A stretch of 64,000 bases of DNA from NCBI GenBank assembly GCA_903896925.1, contig CAITZM010000033.1:1-64000 (forward strand), read 5' to 3'. Shown here one piece after another: positions 27,604-36,775 of this stretch. The DNA comes from an uncultured Lentisphaerota bacterium. Lineage in GTDB: Bacteria; Verrucomicrobiota; Kiritimatiellia; CAIQIC01. Within the stretch, counting starts at the first letter, position 1, and every line of letters begins with the position of its first letter. A program made the translations under genes and the position numbers. Below the pieces are notes generated by a model, which made no database searches, had not been told where the DNA came from, and saw only the letters and a list, made by a program, of their open reading frames with translations.

Positions 27604-29433
27604 TCACGGCGGGAGCAAGGTTGCGGCTTCGATGGTGAGGGGCTGGCCGTTTTCGCGGGTGCCGGAAAAAGCCAGGCCGTCGAACGGACAAGGCAGCGGC
27701 GGAGCGGTGACGCTCCTGGTCGTCAGCTTGAAGGCGCTCCAGGGAAGATCAAACAGGGCGCTGGCAGCGGCATAGGCGATCTCGGCGGTGTAGGCGCGCT
27801 CGTCGAGGCTGTTCGTGTCGCGCAGCAGCGTGATTTTCAGGACGCCCGCAGCGCCATGGCCATGGATGCGGAGCTGCAAGCCTTTATGCTGTGCGGCCAC
27901 GCCGCTGGCGAGGATGGCGCTGTTGCTGACGAGGGCGAATTCCTTGCCGCCCTTGTCGGGGCCAAGTTTGAGCCCGGTCGGCGGCGCAAATTCGAACACG
28001 GTTTTCGGCAGCCAGCCGGCGGGGGTGCGCCATGCCGCCGCGCCGCGCTCGGTGTCCCACAACTGGCCACCGCGCCACGACGGGCCGGCCGCGGTCATCG
28101 GGTCGAGCCCGTCGCGCACGAGCAGCGTGCTGGACACGACGAGGCCGCGCTCGTCTCCGATGTTGACGAAGGCCTGCGCGGCGCACTTCCCGAACTCCGC
28201 CGGCACCTGCGCGCTCCACGTGTCGCCCTCACGCGTGGCGGGGCATTCCATCCAGTAGCGGGCGGGACTGACCGCCTTGCCGGGGCTCCAGTTGAGCACG
28301 GCGCGCGTGAGCGCGCGCGGCCCGGTCGCCTGCCAGGTATAGCGCAAGCCATCGTCGCTGACCTGCAAGGCGCTCACCTGGGGCAGAGCGGGTTCGCCGA
28401 GCAACACGTGACGCATGAAGGCGGGGGCGGCCGTGTCCGGCACCTCGGGGCCGCCCGCACCATGGTTGGAGTTCGGCCGCAACACCCAGCCTTTCTCACC
28501 GGGCAACGCCGCAAGGTTTTGCGCCGCGCCGTTGAGCCAGAAAAACAGATCGTTCGCGGCGAGCTGGAAGAACACCGCCGCCTTCGTGCGCGGCGCATGC
28601 GCGAGCGGTTCGTAGTTGGCGAGCCAGAGCGCGCGCTGCTCAGCCGGCTCCCAGCGCAGTTGTTGCGCAGCCCGGCCGGAGGTGAGCCCGGCGCCACCCG
28701 CGCTGACGCCCGTGGTCACGCACTTCACGCGTTCGTCCACGCCGGCGAGCAGCAGCGCAACCCAGCCGCCGTAGCTGATGCCGACCGCGCCGATCCGGTT
28801 TTTGTCGGCCCAAGGCTGCGTCTCGAGGAAGTCGATCATCCGCCGCGCGGCGGTGACGTTGTGCCACATCGGCCAGTTTTGCAGGTTGGGGACGAGGTCG
28901 AACGTCCGGTCATGCGGGACGTTTTTCCACTGCGTGACCTTGCCTTTGGGCCCGGGCATGAACTGCCCGTTATAGTCGATCGCCACGCCCGCCATGCCCG
29001 GGTGCCGGCGCGCCGCCGCCAGCGCGAGCGCACCGCTGGCGTGCCCGCCGCCGCCGTGGAAGATGAGCACGACCGGCACCGGCCCGGCGGCTTTCTCCGG
29101 CCGCGCGACGGCGCAGAATATCCGGTTCGGCCCGGCCGGCGAATTCTCTGAGCTGATGAACAATTCCTCGACGAGCAGTTGCTCATCACCCGACGCTGGC
29201 TTGGCGGCGGCAGGCGCAGGCGCGCCCTTCTTGCCGGCCACCCAGCCATCGCCGGTGTTCATCCAGTCGGCCGCTCCGGCAACTACCAGCGGCGCCTTGC
29301 GCGGCGCGCCGACCTGCTCTACATCCAACGGCTGCTTCCGCACCTCGGTCATGTCCCAAAGATCAACTGGGGCCGGCGCGGCCGGGGTGGCCAGGAGCAG
29401 CATGGCTCCGAAGAACCACAGCCTGCTCTTCAC
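27604..29433 (-). CDS. Alpha/beta hydrolase (acetylxylan esterase/dienelactone hydrolase-like)
   Basis: VPVVLIFHGGGGHASGALALAAARRHPGMAGVAIDYNGQ; RIGAVGISYGGWVALLLAGVD nucleophile elbow. GTG start overlaps the upstream TGA (GTGA). Confidence 0.78.
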   Translation of the reverse strand: MKSRLWFFGAMLLLATPAAPAPVDLWDMTEVRKQPLDVEQVGAPRKAPLVVAGAADWMNTGDGWVAGKKGAPAPAAAKPASGDEQLLVEELFISSENSPAGPNRIFCAVARPEKAAGPVPVVLIFHGGGGHASGALALAAARRHPGMAGVAIDYNGQFMPGPKGKVTQWKNVPHDRTFDLVPNLQNWPMWHNVTAARRMIDFLETQPWADKNRIGAVGISYGGWVALLLAGVDERVKCVTTGVSAGGAGLTSGRAAQQLRWEPAEQRALWLANYEPLAHAPRTKAAVFFQLAANDLFFWLNGAAQNLAALPGEKGWVLRPNSNHGAGGPEVPDTAAPAFMRHVLLGEPALPQVSALQVSDDGLRYTWQATGPRALTRAVLNWSPGKAVSPARYWMECPATREGDTWSAQVPAEFGKCAAQAFVNIGDERGLVVSSTLLVRDGLDPMTAAGPSWRGGQLWDTERGAAAWRTPAGWLPKTVFEFAPPTGLKLGPDKGGKEFALVSNSAILASGVAAQHKGLQLRIHGHGAAGVLKITLLRDTNSLDERAYTAEIAYAAASALFDLPWSAFKLTTRSVTAPPLPCPFDGLAFSGTRENGQPLTIEAATLLPP

Positions 29434-32408
29434 GGGTACCCTGCTTTCTGCAACGTCACCGGGCCGAGCAGGCCGGAGGGGACGAGGGGCGTATCCTTCC
29501 GGTAATGGCGACATGAGGTGAAGGTCAAACGGCCCGAGGTGCGCGGCGTGCCGTTCAGGAACCACGCGGGCCAGGCGAGCAGCGTCTCGAAATCCTTCCA
29601 GTCGCCGTCGAGCGGCAGTTGTTCGTCGCCGATCAGGCGGTTGATCCATAGGTTGACGACGGAAATCTCCAGCTCGTTTTTCCCGGCGCGCACGGCACCG
29701 GAGATGTCCACGCGATAGGGCGGCTTCCAGGCGATGCCGCAGTCCTGGCCGTTGACCCGCACCCGCGCCATCACCTCCACGGAGCCGAGGTCCAGGAAGA
29801 GATGGTTGATGGCGGATGGTTGATGGCGGATGGGGGATACGCTGCTTGTTTCCCCCTTAACCGCCAACCATGAACCGTCAGCCATAAAGGTCTTGCGATA
29901 GACCGCGGTGCCCGAATAATACTTGATGCCATCTTCCGCATGCTTGCTCCAATCGGTCAGCTCGTTGAACGTCACGGGCTGTGCCGGTCCTCCCCACTTG
30001 GGATCGAACGTGACCTGCCACGGGCCGGCGATGACGCCTCGCGCGATCTGCGGAAGGAAGTTTTTCTGCGCAGCATCTCGCGGAGCGAGATGACTACTCT
30101 GACGGAAGACGACGAACCAGCTCTGCAGCGGATCGAAGCGGAGCGGGATGCTGATGCGTCCGTCCTGCTCGGAGAACTCCGGCAGCGTGCGGATGGCGCC
30201 GGTCTCCGGGTCCCACAGTTCAGGGCGTTTGCCGGCGATGCGGAAGGTGCAGGTGGCCCGGCACGCGTTGGTGGTCTGGTTGGCGACGAAGTAGATGTCG
30301 GCTTCGCCGGAACGGCGGTGGATGTAGGGCAACCCGGCGCCCTCGAAATCCGGCGCGAGCTGGTCCCGCGCGAACACCTGCGCCGGCGTCTTACCGGTCA
30401 CAATGCGGTTGGCGTCCCAGAGCGACACGGCGAGCTTTTCGATCCCGGCATCGCAGCGCGGAAAATCCGACAGACCGGGCGCACCCTTGGGCCGCGGGCC
30501 GCCGATGACGCGCGCGCCGGCATCCACCAGCTCGCGGATCTTTTGCGCGAACGGCAGCGTCATGCGGTCGGTGTCCGGCAACACCAGATAGCGATAGCTC
30601 GCGCCCGAGGGCAGCACGAGCCGGCCATCTTTCACGGCCATTGTGAGCAGCAGTTCCGCCGAGACGTGGTCATAGTCATAGCCCGCCGGCAAGTCCAGGT
30701 GCATGTCGTCCACATTCAGCGGCGCGCCTTCGCCGGGGCAGTAGCAGACATCGGCGACAAAGCCGCCCTGCTGGAGCAGATACTGGCAGCGCGTGAGATA
30801 ATCCATCCACGGCTGCATGTAGGGGGACCAGGTGTTGTTCCGCTGGATGTGCTCGCCCCACTTCCGGTGTGTCAGGCCGGGGACCATGTTGGCGTAGGCC
30901 TGGTGCGCGGAGAGGTGGAAGACCATCCGGTTGAGCCCCTCGCAATATTTCTTGTCGCCCTGCGCCTTGAGCGTGAACGGATGGTCGCGCCAGCCGCGGT
31001 CGGAGGTGAACGACTCCGCGCCGATCACCGGCCTGCCATAGGTGTGCGCGGCGGAGGCCATCACCTTGGTGGAAAGTTCGTAGCCGTGCCCGGTCTGCAC
31101 ATTGGGGAACAACCCGGTGCCGCGCGACCAGAACTCGCTGATCGGGAAATCGCAGGCACCGGCGTAGGCGAGGTTGTCGATGCACAGGTGGCCGTAGGCC
31201 TCGGTGGAGAACTTGATGCCGAACGGCCGCGCCAGCTCGCGCAAACGGACCGAATAATTGTCATGGATCATCTCGCTGACGGTCTTCCGCATGTCCCACA
31301 GGAAGCGTTCCGAGAGTTCCGCGCTGCCCACCATGCGGCCCGCGAGCACCGGGAGCCACGGGCGCAGGTTGTAGCCGCGCCGCGTGCGGAATTCCACAGG
31401 GAACGTCGCCGTCCAGTTCTGGCCGCCGGCCTCCCAGCTGTCCACGTGGACATGCGACAGCGCCGGGCCGGCCAGCGGGCCGGCGTCGGTGAAGATCTTT
31501 TTCAGGAAGCCATTGAAGTGCGTCTCGATGCCGGCCTGGCCGAGGCGGTCGCATTCGAGCCCGATGGCCGCGGTCGGGCACGGCCTGGTCATCTTGAAGT
31601 TGGAGGCGTGTCCGCAGCGCAGGACCAGCCAGTTGCCCGGCGGCGCGTCCCACGTCAGGCGGCCGTCCGGGCCCATGCGGTCGGTCAAATCAAGCACACG
31701 CGCGAGGGGTGTCACGGCGTCCGGCGGCAGCGCGGGCGCTTTGTTTCCGCGCGGCAACAGCCAGCTGGTGCCATCCTTGAGGTTGAGTTCCGGGATGCGA
31801 TAGTCGCGCCCCTGCGCCGACGCCGGCGCCGGAAGCGCGAGCACGGCGACGTCGCGGTAGGAATCCATCTTCTCAATATCAGCTAGCACCTTCGCGGTGA
31901 TGCCCGCGCCGGGCCGCAGCCATGCCGAGAGATTCTTTTTCGTGACCTCGGGCTTCGGCAGCACCAGCTCCAGCTGCTTTCCGCCCGTGATGTCCGTCTC
32001 GCTCCAGTACAGTTTCTGCATCGAGCGGTCCGGCGTGATGTGCGGGCCGCCGCTGCCGTAGCCGAAATCCAGCGAAAGGTCGAACTCCAGGCCGAGGCGG
32101 CCGCACTCGTGGAACGCCCACTGCATGCAGTCGTGCCACTGCGGGCTGCCGCCCGCCACCTTGCCGTCCGGCGCCCACCACGGCCCGCTGACCTCCATCC
32201 AGATCACGCCGCCGATGCCGGCGCGCTGCAGTGCCTCGAGGTCCGCGGTGATGCCTTCCTTGCTGATGTTGCCGTTGATCCAGAACCAGAACACCCACGG
32301 CTTCGCCGCGTGCGGCGGCTGCGCGAACCCGCGCTCCAACTCGTAAGCGGTTGCGATACGCACCAGCGAACACAGCGCGAGCAACATCATCAACATGCGT
32401 TTTTTCAT
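29430..32408 (-). CDS. GH106-like alpha-L-rhamnosidase
   Basis: PPHAAKPWVFWFWINGNISKEGITADLEALQRAGIGGVIWMEVSGPWW; FDLSLDFGYGSGGPHITPD; C-terminal FLDLGSVEVMARVRVNGQDCGIAWKPPYRVDIS. Confidence 0.9.
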   Translation of the reverse strand: MKKRMLMMLLALCSLVRIATAYELERGFAQPPHAAKPWVFWFWINGNISKEGITADLEALQRAGIGGVIWMEVSGPWWAPDGKVAGGSPQWHDCMQWAFHECGRLGLEFDLSLDFGYGSGGPHITPDRSMQKLYWSETDITGGKQLELVLPKPEVTKKNLSAWLRPGAGITAKVLADIEKMDSYRDVAVLALPAPASAQGRDYRIPELNLKDGTSWLLPRGNKAPALPPDAVTPLARVLDLTDRMGPDGRLTWDAPPGNWLVLRCGHASNFKMTRPCPTAAIGLECDRLGQAGIETHFNGFLKKIFTDAGPLAGPALSHVHVDSWEAGGQNWTATFPVEFRTRRGYNLRPWLPVLAGRMVGSAELSERFLWDMRKTVSEMIHDNYSVRLRELARPFGIKFSTEAYGHLCIDNLAYAGACDFPISEFWSRGTGLFPNVQTGHGYELSTKVMASAAHTYGRPVIGAESFTSDRGWRDHPFTLKAQGDKKYCEGLNRMVFHLSAHQAYANMVPGLTHRKWGEHIQRNNTWSPYMQPWMDYLTRCQYLLQQGGFVADVCYCPGEGAPLNVDDMHLDLPAGYDYDHVSAELLLTMAVKDGRLVLPSGASYRYLVLPDTDRMTLPFAQKIRELVDAGARVIGGPRPKGAPGLSDFPRCDAGIEKLAVSLWDANRIVTGKTPAQVFARDQLAPDFEGAGLPYIHRRSGEADIYFVANQTTNACRATCTFRIAGKRPELWDPETGAIRTLPEFSEQDGRISIPLRFDPLQSWFVVFRQSSHLAPRDAAQKNFLPQIARGVIAGPWQVTFDPKWGGPAQPVTFNELTDWSKHAEDGIKYYSGTAVYRKTFMADGSWLAVKGETSSVSPIRHQPSAINHLFLDLGSVEVMARVRVNGQDCGIAWKPPYRVDISGAVRAGKNELEISVVNLWINRLIGDEQLPLDGDWKDFETLLAWPAWFLNGTPRTSGRLTFTSCRHYRKDTPLVPSGLLGPVTLQKAGYP
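29801..29888. repeat. Intragenic palindromic/tandem repeat element inside the GH106 CDS
   Basis: GATGGTTGATGGCGGATGGTTGATGGCGGATGGGGGATAC...CCGCCAACCATGAACCGTCAGCCAT: ATGGTTGATGGCGG units with an inverted counterpart; encodes MADGSWLAVKGETSSVSPIRHQPSAINH. Confidence 0.75.
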
Positions 32409-32489
32409 AATCACACCTCTGTCATGCAGTGTGCTGGAACCAAGACCTGGGGGGAAGTCGCCAATTTTCAAACCCTGGATAACGACAGC

Positions 32490-32523
32490 GGCGGCGTGAC
32501 ACGCCGCCCTCCAGCGAGGAGGG
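32490..32523. repeat. Paired GC-rich hairpins upstream of GH106
   Basis: GGCGGCGT-GAC-ACGCCGCC followed by CCCTCC-AGCGA-GGAGGG. Confidence 0.6.
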
Positions 32524-32600
32524 CGGTGCCGGATGGCGGGCAGAAGGCATGGATAGCGCTTTCATTTTGAGTTCGGTGAATCATGGCGGGGACGAGCTTT

Positions 32601-34052
32601 TCAAGGGTCGTCGCCCTTGCGTTGTTTTGTTTTTCCACCCTCCGGAGGCGGGACAAACGAGCGGCCGCTGGCGAGGATCTGCTCCCAGCGTGCGCGGCAG
32701 TCGCGCTCCATGCGCGCGGCGAGGTCGGGGAATTTCGCCTGCACATCGGCGGTCTCGCCGGGGTCGACGTCGAGATCGAAGAGCGCGTGCTGGCCGCCGG
32801 GGAGCGCGTGGAATTTGAAGCGCGGGCCGCGGAGCGTCAGGTGATGATCCTCGTACTTGCGCTGGTGCACGTCGGCGATGTTGTCGCGCGGCGAGCCGGG
32901 GCCGGAGATGGCCATGCGGAACACCTCGGGCCGATCGCAGATCATCGCCGCGTTCTCGAGCGAGGCGCGCAGGCTGACGCCGCTGAACGGCAGGTGCGCG
33001 GGCAAGATCCCGGACTTCGTGAAGTCCGGGATCTTGTTGCTCTCGCCCAGGCCTGCCAGATCGAGCAGTGTCGGGAGGATGTCTTCCGCGCAGCCGAACT
33101 GCCGGCGGTCGCCGGGCGCGATGCGGCCGGGCCAGCGCACGAGCAGCGGTACGCGGTCGCCGTTTTCCCAGACGAGCGCCTTGTGCCCGCGCAACTTCGC
33201 GACGTTGCGCTTTTGCCAGTCGGTGTCCTTCGCCAGCGCTTCCTCATCCTTGAGCTTCTTCACTTCCGGGCTGGTCGGTCCGTTGTCGCTGATGAAGACG
33301 ACGATCGTGCGCTGGTCCTGCCCGGCCGCCTTCAGGCCGTCGAGCAAGCGCCCGATGCACTCATCGAGGTGTGCGATGCTGCCGTAGCACGCCGCGAGAT
33401 TCGAGGAGCAGCCCTGGGCCGCGAACGGCGCGCTGTATTTTTCGGCACAGACCCAGGGCATGTGCGGGATGATGTAGGCGAGCGAGACGAACCACGGCTG
33501 GTCGCCGTGCCCGCGGATGAACTGCAGCGTGTAGTCCGTCCAGATATCTGCGGTCCAGCCCTGGCCGCGCGCGCTGTTGCGCGGCTTCCACAGCATCGGG
33601 TCGCGATGCTCGTAGCCGCCGCCGCCCAGGTAATCCTCCCAGCCGAAGTCGGTGGGATTGCCCTTGCCCATCTTCGCGCAGTCGAGCTTGCCCACGTGGA
33701 GCGTCCGGTAGCCGGCGGCCTTGAAGAAGGCGGGCATCCGCGTCTCGTCGGGCCGCAGGTTGGCGCGCATCGGCACGCCCCAGACGCCGGTCAGCAGGTG
33801 GTCGCGCCCGGTGAAGACCGCCGCGCGCGTCGGCGAGCAGGCGGCGGCGACGGTGAAGTTGCGGTAGACCGCCGACTCGCCCGCGAGCCGGTCGAGCTGC
33901 GGCGTGCGCACCAGCTTGTTCCCGTTGAACCCGAAATCGCCGAAGCCCTGGTCGTCGCTGATGATCAGCAGGACGTTAGGCGGTGCGGCCTGGATCTTCA
34001 ACCCCAGGCAGCAGACCGCCAGCAGCAGCGACCGTAAGATGTTTTTCTTCAT
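32601..34052 (-). CDS. Sulfatase, Cys-type
   Basis: MKKNILRSLLLAVCCLGLKIQAAPPNVLLIISDDQGFGDFGFNGNKLVRTPQLDRLAGESAVYRNFTVAAACSPTRAAVFTGRDHLLTG. Confidence 0.93.
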   Translation of the reverse strand: MKKNILRSLLLAVCCLGLKIQAAPPNVLLIISDDQGFGDFGFNGNKLVRTPQLDRLAGESAVYRNFTVAAACSPTRAAVFTGRDHLLTGVWGVPMRANLRPDETRMPAFFKAAGYRTLHVGKLDCAKMGKGNPTDFGWEDYLGGGGYEHRDPMLWKPRNSARGQGWTADIWTDYTLQFIRGHGDQPWFVSLAYIIPHMPWVCAEKYSAPFAAQGCSSNLAACYGSIAHLDECIGRLLDGLKAAGQDQRTIVVFISDNGPTSPEVKKLKDEEALAKDTDWQKRNVAKLRGHKALVWENGDRVPLLVRWPGRIAPGDRRQFGCAEDILPTLLDLAGLGESNKIPDFTKSGILPAHLPFSGVSLRASLENAAMICDRPEVFRMAISGPGSPRDNIADVHQRKYEDHHLTLRGPRFKFHALPGGQHALFDLDVDPGETADVQAKFPDLAARMERDCRARWEQILASGRSFVPPPEGGKTKQRKGDDP

Positions 34053-34308
34053 ATCAACCCTTTCAATACTAACGGCCAAGGTGAGGGGATATTTTCCGGG
34101 CGTTGAACTTGTGCCAAGGATGGGGAACGGAGTGCTGACGAAAAGCTGGGCGTATGCTCCACGGGTGTTAACCGAAAAGAACGAGGTGCTCCGCACGGAC
34201 ACCAGCTGGGAGCGGCGGTCCCGCCGCGGCGGGATCGCTGCAGATGAGCCGTCGGGCGTGTGTGTTGCACACGTGTCTGCGGTCACGGCAAGGCGGTTTA
34301 CACTATGC

Positions 34309-34330
34309 GGGGCGGTGAGGACACCGCCCC
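34309..34330. repeat. GC-rich hairpin GGGGCGGTG-AGGA-CACCGCCCC
   Basis: Perfect 9-bp stem with 4-nt loop in the region upstream of the sulfatase at 32601-34052. Confidence 0.65.
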
Positions 34331-34498
34331 TCCCAGCCAGGCAGACAACCTCGAGGGCAAAATCTCCTCGTTTGGCTGATGAGCATATGGTGGGCACAAA
34401 GGCTGGTGTTCGCTTCATGCAGTATCAAGCCGCCCCATCCTTGGCGCAATATACACACCTTGGTCTCGCTCTGGTGCCTGCCGGCGGAGTCATCCGGT

Positions 34499-35755
34499 TC
34501 AGGGGATCAGCTCGCCGGCGAGCAGGACGCCGCCGAGGTACAGCCGGTTCTCCGTGAACGCCTCGGGCTTGTCCATCGTCTTGTGCTGCTTCTTCAGGAT
34601 GCCGGCCTTGTCCGGCGGCTCGGCCAAGAATTCCAGACGCACACGGTGCTCGCCGTTCTTTAAATCACCGGAATAGAACCACGGCTGGATGCGCCACGTA
34701 TTGGCCTTGGCATAGTGATCGAACAGCGTCCCGTTCACCGGCGTGCCGTCGTCCACGGTCACGCGGAACTGGCCGGCGTCGGGACCGCGCAGCCCGACGA
34801 GGCCGCAGCACGTCCCGCGGAACTTGAACGTGAGCGACTGGCCGGGCTGCTCGGCCTTCCAGAGCGACGGCAGATGTTTCTTCTCCACGGCCGCGGCCCA
34901 CGCGTCGCTCGGCGAGGTCGCCAGCTTCCAGCCGTCGCTCTTTTGGATCTGTTCCAGCGGCACAAGCGCGGCGCGGCCCCAGTTCGCGGCGTCCAGCGGC
35001 TCCGGCAGCGCATGCGGTCCGGGCTGGCCGGCTTTTTTCAGCGCGGGCGCCGCGCGGAGGATGGCGTCGAGGTAGAGCTTGTGGCCGGTCTCGGCAAACG
35101 GATGGACGCCATCGGCGCTGAACACGGTTTTGTTTTCGTGATGGGCGGTGGGCGCCTGGAACACCAGCCGGCCCGCCTGCACCTGTCGCGCCACCTCGAC
35201 GCCGAAGTTGAGCGACGGCACCTGGTAGTGTTCCGCGACGCGCTCCATCTGCACCTGCAGCGCCGGCAGTTTATCCGCCTGAAACGCAGGCAGCATCCCG
35301 GAGTTGATCGTATAGACGAAGCAGATGTCGGTGGCCGGATCCAGCCGCCACGTCTGCCGGATGATGCCTTCCATCGTCTGGATCGGCCGCCGGCTGTTGC
35401 CCGCGCCGTTGACGGCAAACTCCACGAAGAGCAGGTCCGGCTTGAACTGCAGCACGTCATGCGTCAGCCGGCACGCTCCGAGTTCCGCGCCCGTGCCGCA
35501 GATGGTCGCGCGAATTTCCCGCACCTGCGCCTGCGGGTACTGGGCCGCCAGCCACTGGCGCGACAGCACCCGCCAGCCTTCCGCGTCGGTGATGCTCCCG
35601 CCCAGATAGGCCACGCGGACTTCGCCGCCGGCCTGCAGCTTGGCAAAAACATTCGGCAGACCGGTGCGGGCGTGGCATTCCTGTAAAGGCTCCGCCGCCC
35701 GCGCCGAAAGACCAGCCAACATCGCCAACGCAAGCCACATGATTTGCAGTTTCAT
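34499..35755 (-). CDS. SGNH/GDSL hydrolase-family secreted protein
   Basis: MKLQIMWLALAMLAGLSARAAEP; VRVAYLGGSITDAEGWRVLSRQWL; LLFVEFAVNGAG; GVHPFAETGHKLY. Confidence 0.82.
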   Translation of the reverse strand: MKLQIMWLALAMLAGLSARAAEPLQECHARTGLPNVFAKLQAGGEVRVAYLGGSITDAEGWRVLSRQWLAAQYPQAQVREIRATICGTGAELGACRLTHDVLQFKPDLLFVEFAVNGAGNSRRPIQTMEGIIRQTWRLDPATDICFVYTINSGMLPAFQADKLPALQVQMERVAEHYQVPSLNFGVEVARQVQAGRLVFQAPTAHHENKTVFSADGVHPFAETGHKLYLDAILRAAPALKKAGQPGPHALPEPLDAANWGRAALVPLEQIQKSDGWKLATSPSDAWAAAVEKKHLPSLWKAEQPGQSLTFKFRGTCCGLVGLRGPDAGQFRVTVDDGTPVNGTLFDHYAKANTWRIQPWFYSGDLKNGEHRVRLEFLAEPPDKAGILKKQHKTMDKPEAFTENRLYLGGVLLAGELIP

Positions 35756-35921
35756 TTTATTCCCATCCGCATGCTCGGTTTCACGACAGACAATGGCATC
35801 CGCCAACTCGGCCGCGCCCAACCCATTAGCCGCACCAGGTTCAGTCCCTACTGGCACACCGAAAAACCAGCGGGCGCATCCGCACACACGACAAAGGCAT
35901 GATGCCTCGTACTACCAGCTA

Positions 35922-36740
35922 TCATGGCTTGGAAGGCGTCGGCAAGGTTGGAGGTGCGATGGCGCGGGCCTTCACGAAGTTCACCAACTCCTCGCACTGA
36001 AAGAATCCATTCCACATAGTGTGACCCTGGCCGGCCGGGACGATCAGCTGCATCGTGCCGCCGAGCGCGGCGTAACGCTCCTTCAGCAACCCGGAGTTGA
36101 GCGCCAGCGGCACGAGCTTGTCGCTGTCGCCGTGGATCGCAAACAGCGGGACACCCGCCTGCGCCAGCGTCGCGAGGCGATCGATGGGGTTGTGCCCGGC
36201 CAGCCGCGCCTGCAAGTCATCAGGCTTCAGCTCAAAGGCGCCGGCGGCCTTCGCGATGCCGGGATAACTGGTGAGGTTACTCACCGGATAGATGCCGGCG
36301 AAGCCCGCGACCTTGTCGGGGTTTTCCTCCGCCCACGAGAGCAGCTGCAGGCCGCCGCGGCTCCGGCCGAGGAGCACCGGCTGGCGTGCGTAGCCGCGCG
36401 CGAGCAGCTCGTTGTAGAGTGCGGTGAAGAGCTTGCGGCCCGCGGGGCTGCCATAGGATTCGCCCGCGTCTATGCCGGCGATGGCGAGGCCCGCGGCCTG
36501 GAACTTTTCAAACATCCACTTTTCCGCCGCGCCCGGATAACTCCCCAGGGTCGGCGCATACCAGACCCACGGCTTGCCCGCGCCCTCCGCCTTGGCCGGA
36601 ATCAGAAAAGCCGTGTGCCCGGCGACAGAGAAAACCTCGCCCGGCAGCGGCAGAACTTTCTTGGGCGCGCTCGTTTCCGGGGCGCACAACGCGACCAGCG
36701 GCGCCAGGAGCAGCGTGATGCACAGCGTGGTGTTTTTCAT
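35922..36740 (-). CDS. Alpha/beta hydrolase-fold secreted protein
   Basis: MKNTTLCITLLLAPLVALCAPE signal; PVLLGRSRGGLQLLSWA; PLFAIHGDSDKLVPL; GQGHTMW. Confidence 0.8.
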   Translation of the reverse strand: MKNTTLCITLLLAPLVALCAPETSAPKKVLPLPGEVFSVAGHTAFLIPAKAEGAGKPWVWYAPTLGSYPGAAEKWMFEKFQAAGLAIAGIDAGESYGSPAGRKLFTALYNELLARGYARQPVLLGRSRGGLQLLSWAEENPDKVAGFAGIYPVSNLTSYPGIAKAAGAFELKPDDLQARLAGHNPIDRLATLAQAGVPLFAIHGDSDKLVPLALNSGLLKERYAALGGTMQLIVPAGQGHTMWNGFFQCEELVNFVKARAIAPPTLPTPSKP

Positions 36741-36775
36741 GGTGTTTTCTTTTTCATCGAACAGCCTGGTGCCTG

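Noticed and set aside
25387-29151. 1254-aa plus-strand ORF antisense to sulfatase/hydrolase genes
   Set aside because: Composition artifact of GC-rich DNA; low-complexity R/A/V/E-rich translation, no motif, and convincing genes on the opposite strand.
34053-34418. In-frame N-terminal extension of the sulfatase ORF (32601-34418)
   Set aside because: A signal peptide begins at MKKNILRSLL (34052); the upstream part translates hairpin and repeat DNA.
35756-35921. Possible riboswitch-like leader upstream of the SGNH gene
   Set aside because: I could not fold it into any known riboswitch consensus by eye; an Rfam scan would be required.
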